A stretch of DNA of 6,981 nt, from contig CAYQAS010000171.1 in NCBI GenBank assembly GCA_964415525.1, positions 1 through 6,981 of the forward strand, written 5' to 3'. Source of the DNA: CAZPUI01 sp964415525 (GTDB lineage Bacteria > Acidobacteriota > Holophagae > Holophagales > Holophagaceae). Shown here piece by piece: positions 5,942 through 6,981 of the stretch (the first letter of the stretch is position 1; each line of letters begins with the position of its first letter). Under the pieces are notes generated by a model, which saw nothing but the letters and a program-made list of their open reading frames with translations, ran no database searches and was not told where the DNA came from. The translations under genes and the position numbers were made by a program.

Positions 5942-6981
5942 TCAGGCAATATCGCGTCCTTCAAGATGGGCGATGAATTGTTGGGCGATTCGCCCTGATC
6001 GACCAGAATGGGCTGTTTCCCATTTGATCGCTTCGGCGCGAAGCTCTGCCGATGGTAGACAAATGTTGCGTTTGCGGGCCATCGATTCGACAATCCGCAG
6101 ATATTCATCCTGATTGGGCGGGGCAAAGGTCAATGTGATGCCAAACCGATCCGACAGTGAGATTTTTTCATTAATGGTGTCCCAGCAGTGGATGTCATCG
6201 GCATTGGCGCCGGCTCTGTCATTCCAGGTCTCTTTAACCAAATGCCGCCGATTGGATGTGGCATAAATCAGTACATTGTCCGGTTTGGTTTCCACACCGC
6301 CTTCCATCATTGACTTCAGATGGCGGTATTCGATTTCGAATTCCTCGAACGAAAGATCATCCATGAACAAAATGAATTTTTTGCCGCGTTCCCGCAAGGC
6401 CTGCATAATCGAAGAAAGATGACGCAGGTCATGCTTAGTGATTTCTACTAACCGCAAGCCCATGTCAGCGTATTGGTTAAGCAGTGCCTTTACTGAAGAA
6501 GATTTTCCGGTTCCGCGTGAACCGACGAGTAGAACATTATTTGCAGGCTTTCCTGCGACAAAAGCTTCCGTGTTCTGAGTCAGGACCGCCTTCTGCCGTT
6601 CATAACCGATCAGATCATCCATCTGGATGCGGTCCGGGTGGTGCACTGGGACGAGCCCCAATTCGAGATCCCAACGAAAAACGGTATAGCGGGCCATGTC
6701 ACCATAACCATGCCTCACATAATGGTCGGTAAAGGTTGCGAGCGCTGTTAGCGAAGTGTCTTGCGCACACGGTGATTTTAGCGCCAGCCGTAATGGGTTG
6801 ATAAAGGCGCGGGGGATCGAACGGGTGGGTTGATAGTTTAGCAGGAAATCGTCTGCACGCGTATCCTGGTTTGATTGAAAGAACTGCTGCAGCTGCTTTA
6901 TATCCCGTTCCACTGCTTGTTGTAGGCTGGCGCCGATCTGGCCGTCGCTTTTTTCGGCCATAATACTGAACGGATTTTCAT
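5942..6981 (-). CDS. DUF815-family AAA+ ATPase, start beyond the right edge
   Basis: From the first in-frame ATG (6961-6959) there are 339 residues, but the frame stays open to the window edge (codons reading ENPFSI before that Met) and no ribosome binding site is seen, so the true start may lie outside. The protein is a soluble P-loop ATPase of the DUF815 (PF05673) family, whose role is not established. Numbered from that Met, Walker A is GSRGTGKSS (147-155), Walker B is FILFMDD (196-202), sensor 1 is YATSNRR (233-239), an arginine-finger-like DRFG lies at 271-274, and sensor 2 is SGRSGR (319-324). An N-terminal helical region of about 110 residues precedes a DLIGYERQK segment (116-124). Bacillota members are often longer than 400 residues, which again suggests truncation by the window. 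It converges on the oxidase operon and is not part of it. Confidence 0.9.
   Translation of the reverse strand, partial: ENPFSIMAEKSDGQIGASLQQAVERDIKQLQQFFQSNQDTRADDFLLNYQPTRSIPRAFINPLRLALKSPCAQDTSLTALATFTDHYVRHGYGDMARYTVFRWDLELGLVPVHHPDRIQMDDLIGYERQKAVLTQNTEAFVAGKPANNVLLVGSRGTGKSSSVKALLNQYADMGLRLVEITKHDLRHLSSIMQALRERGKKFILFMDDLSFEEFEIEYRHLKSMMEGGVETKPDNVLIYATSNRRHLVKETWNDRAGANADDIHCWDTINEKISLSDRFGITLTFAPPNQDEYLRIVESMARKRNICLPSAELRAEAIKWETAHSGRSGRIAQQFIAHLEGRDIA

Noticed and set aside
1..6981. Mobile element, CRISPR array, toxin-antitoxin pair, defence system or RNA gene
   Set aside because: No transposase or integrase, regular direct-repeat array, small paired genes or tRNA/rRNA-like sequence was seen; apart from the control regions the window is filled by intact metabolic and housekeeping-type genes.

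Overview
The window looks like chromosomal DNA of a member of the Bacillota. The evidence is a DivIVA C-terminus next to a DUF167 gene (the end of the cell-division ylm/divIVA neighbourhood of these bacteria), a LytS/LytTR two-component pair, a DUF815 AAA+ ATPase, strong AGGAGG-like ribosome binding sites, and TTG and GTG starts. Base composition is moderate (about half G+C by eye). A Negativicutes/Sporomusaceae-type organism would fit, but this is a guess from gene style and not proven by the sequence.

Layout. Bases 1-448 carry the tail of divIVA and a translationally coupled DUF167 gene, closed by a symmetric hairpin terminator (460-494). Bases 495-625 are a control region with a dyad around a TATAAT box and an imperfect 15-bp leader hairpin. 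Bases 626-3078 encode a LytS-type membrane histidine kinase and a LytTR response regulator whose reading frames overlap by 4 nt. Bases 3079-3224 are a second control region with three GTTNGT repeats spaced 20 and 21 bp, followed by a good promoter (TTGACC-N17-TATTAT). Bases 3225-5843 hold a DASS-family (SLC13/CitT-like) dicarboxylate transporter and, 30 nt later, an FAD-dependent oxidoreductase of the L-2-hydroxyglutarate oxidase family. A 21-bp perfect hairpin (5864-5927) separates this operon from a convergent minus-strand DUF815 AAA+ ATPase that is still open at the right edge.

How the genes fit together. The middle 5 kb reads as one self-contained module. The kinase senses a small molecule, the LytTR regulator binds the repeat array, and the permease/oxidase operon is switched on to take up and oxidise a 2-hydroxy (di)carboxylic acid. 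The permease has an SNTAR motif and STT in place of the second SNT. This resembles CitT-like exchangers more than Na+ symporters, so an exchange of hydroxy acid for its oxidised 2-oxo acid is an attractive but untested idea. This module is the most interesting content of the window. No mobile element, CRISPR array, tRNA or rRNA was seen.
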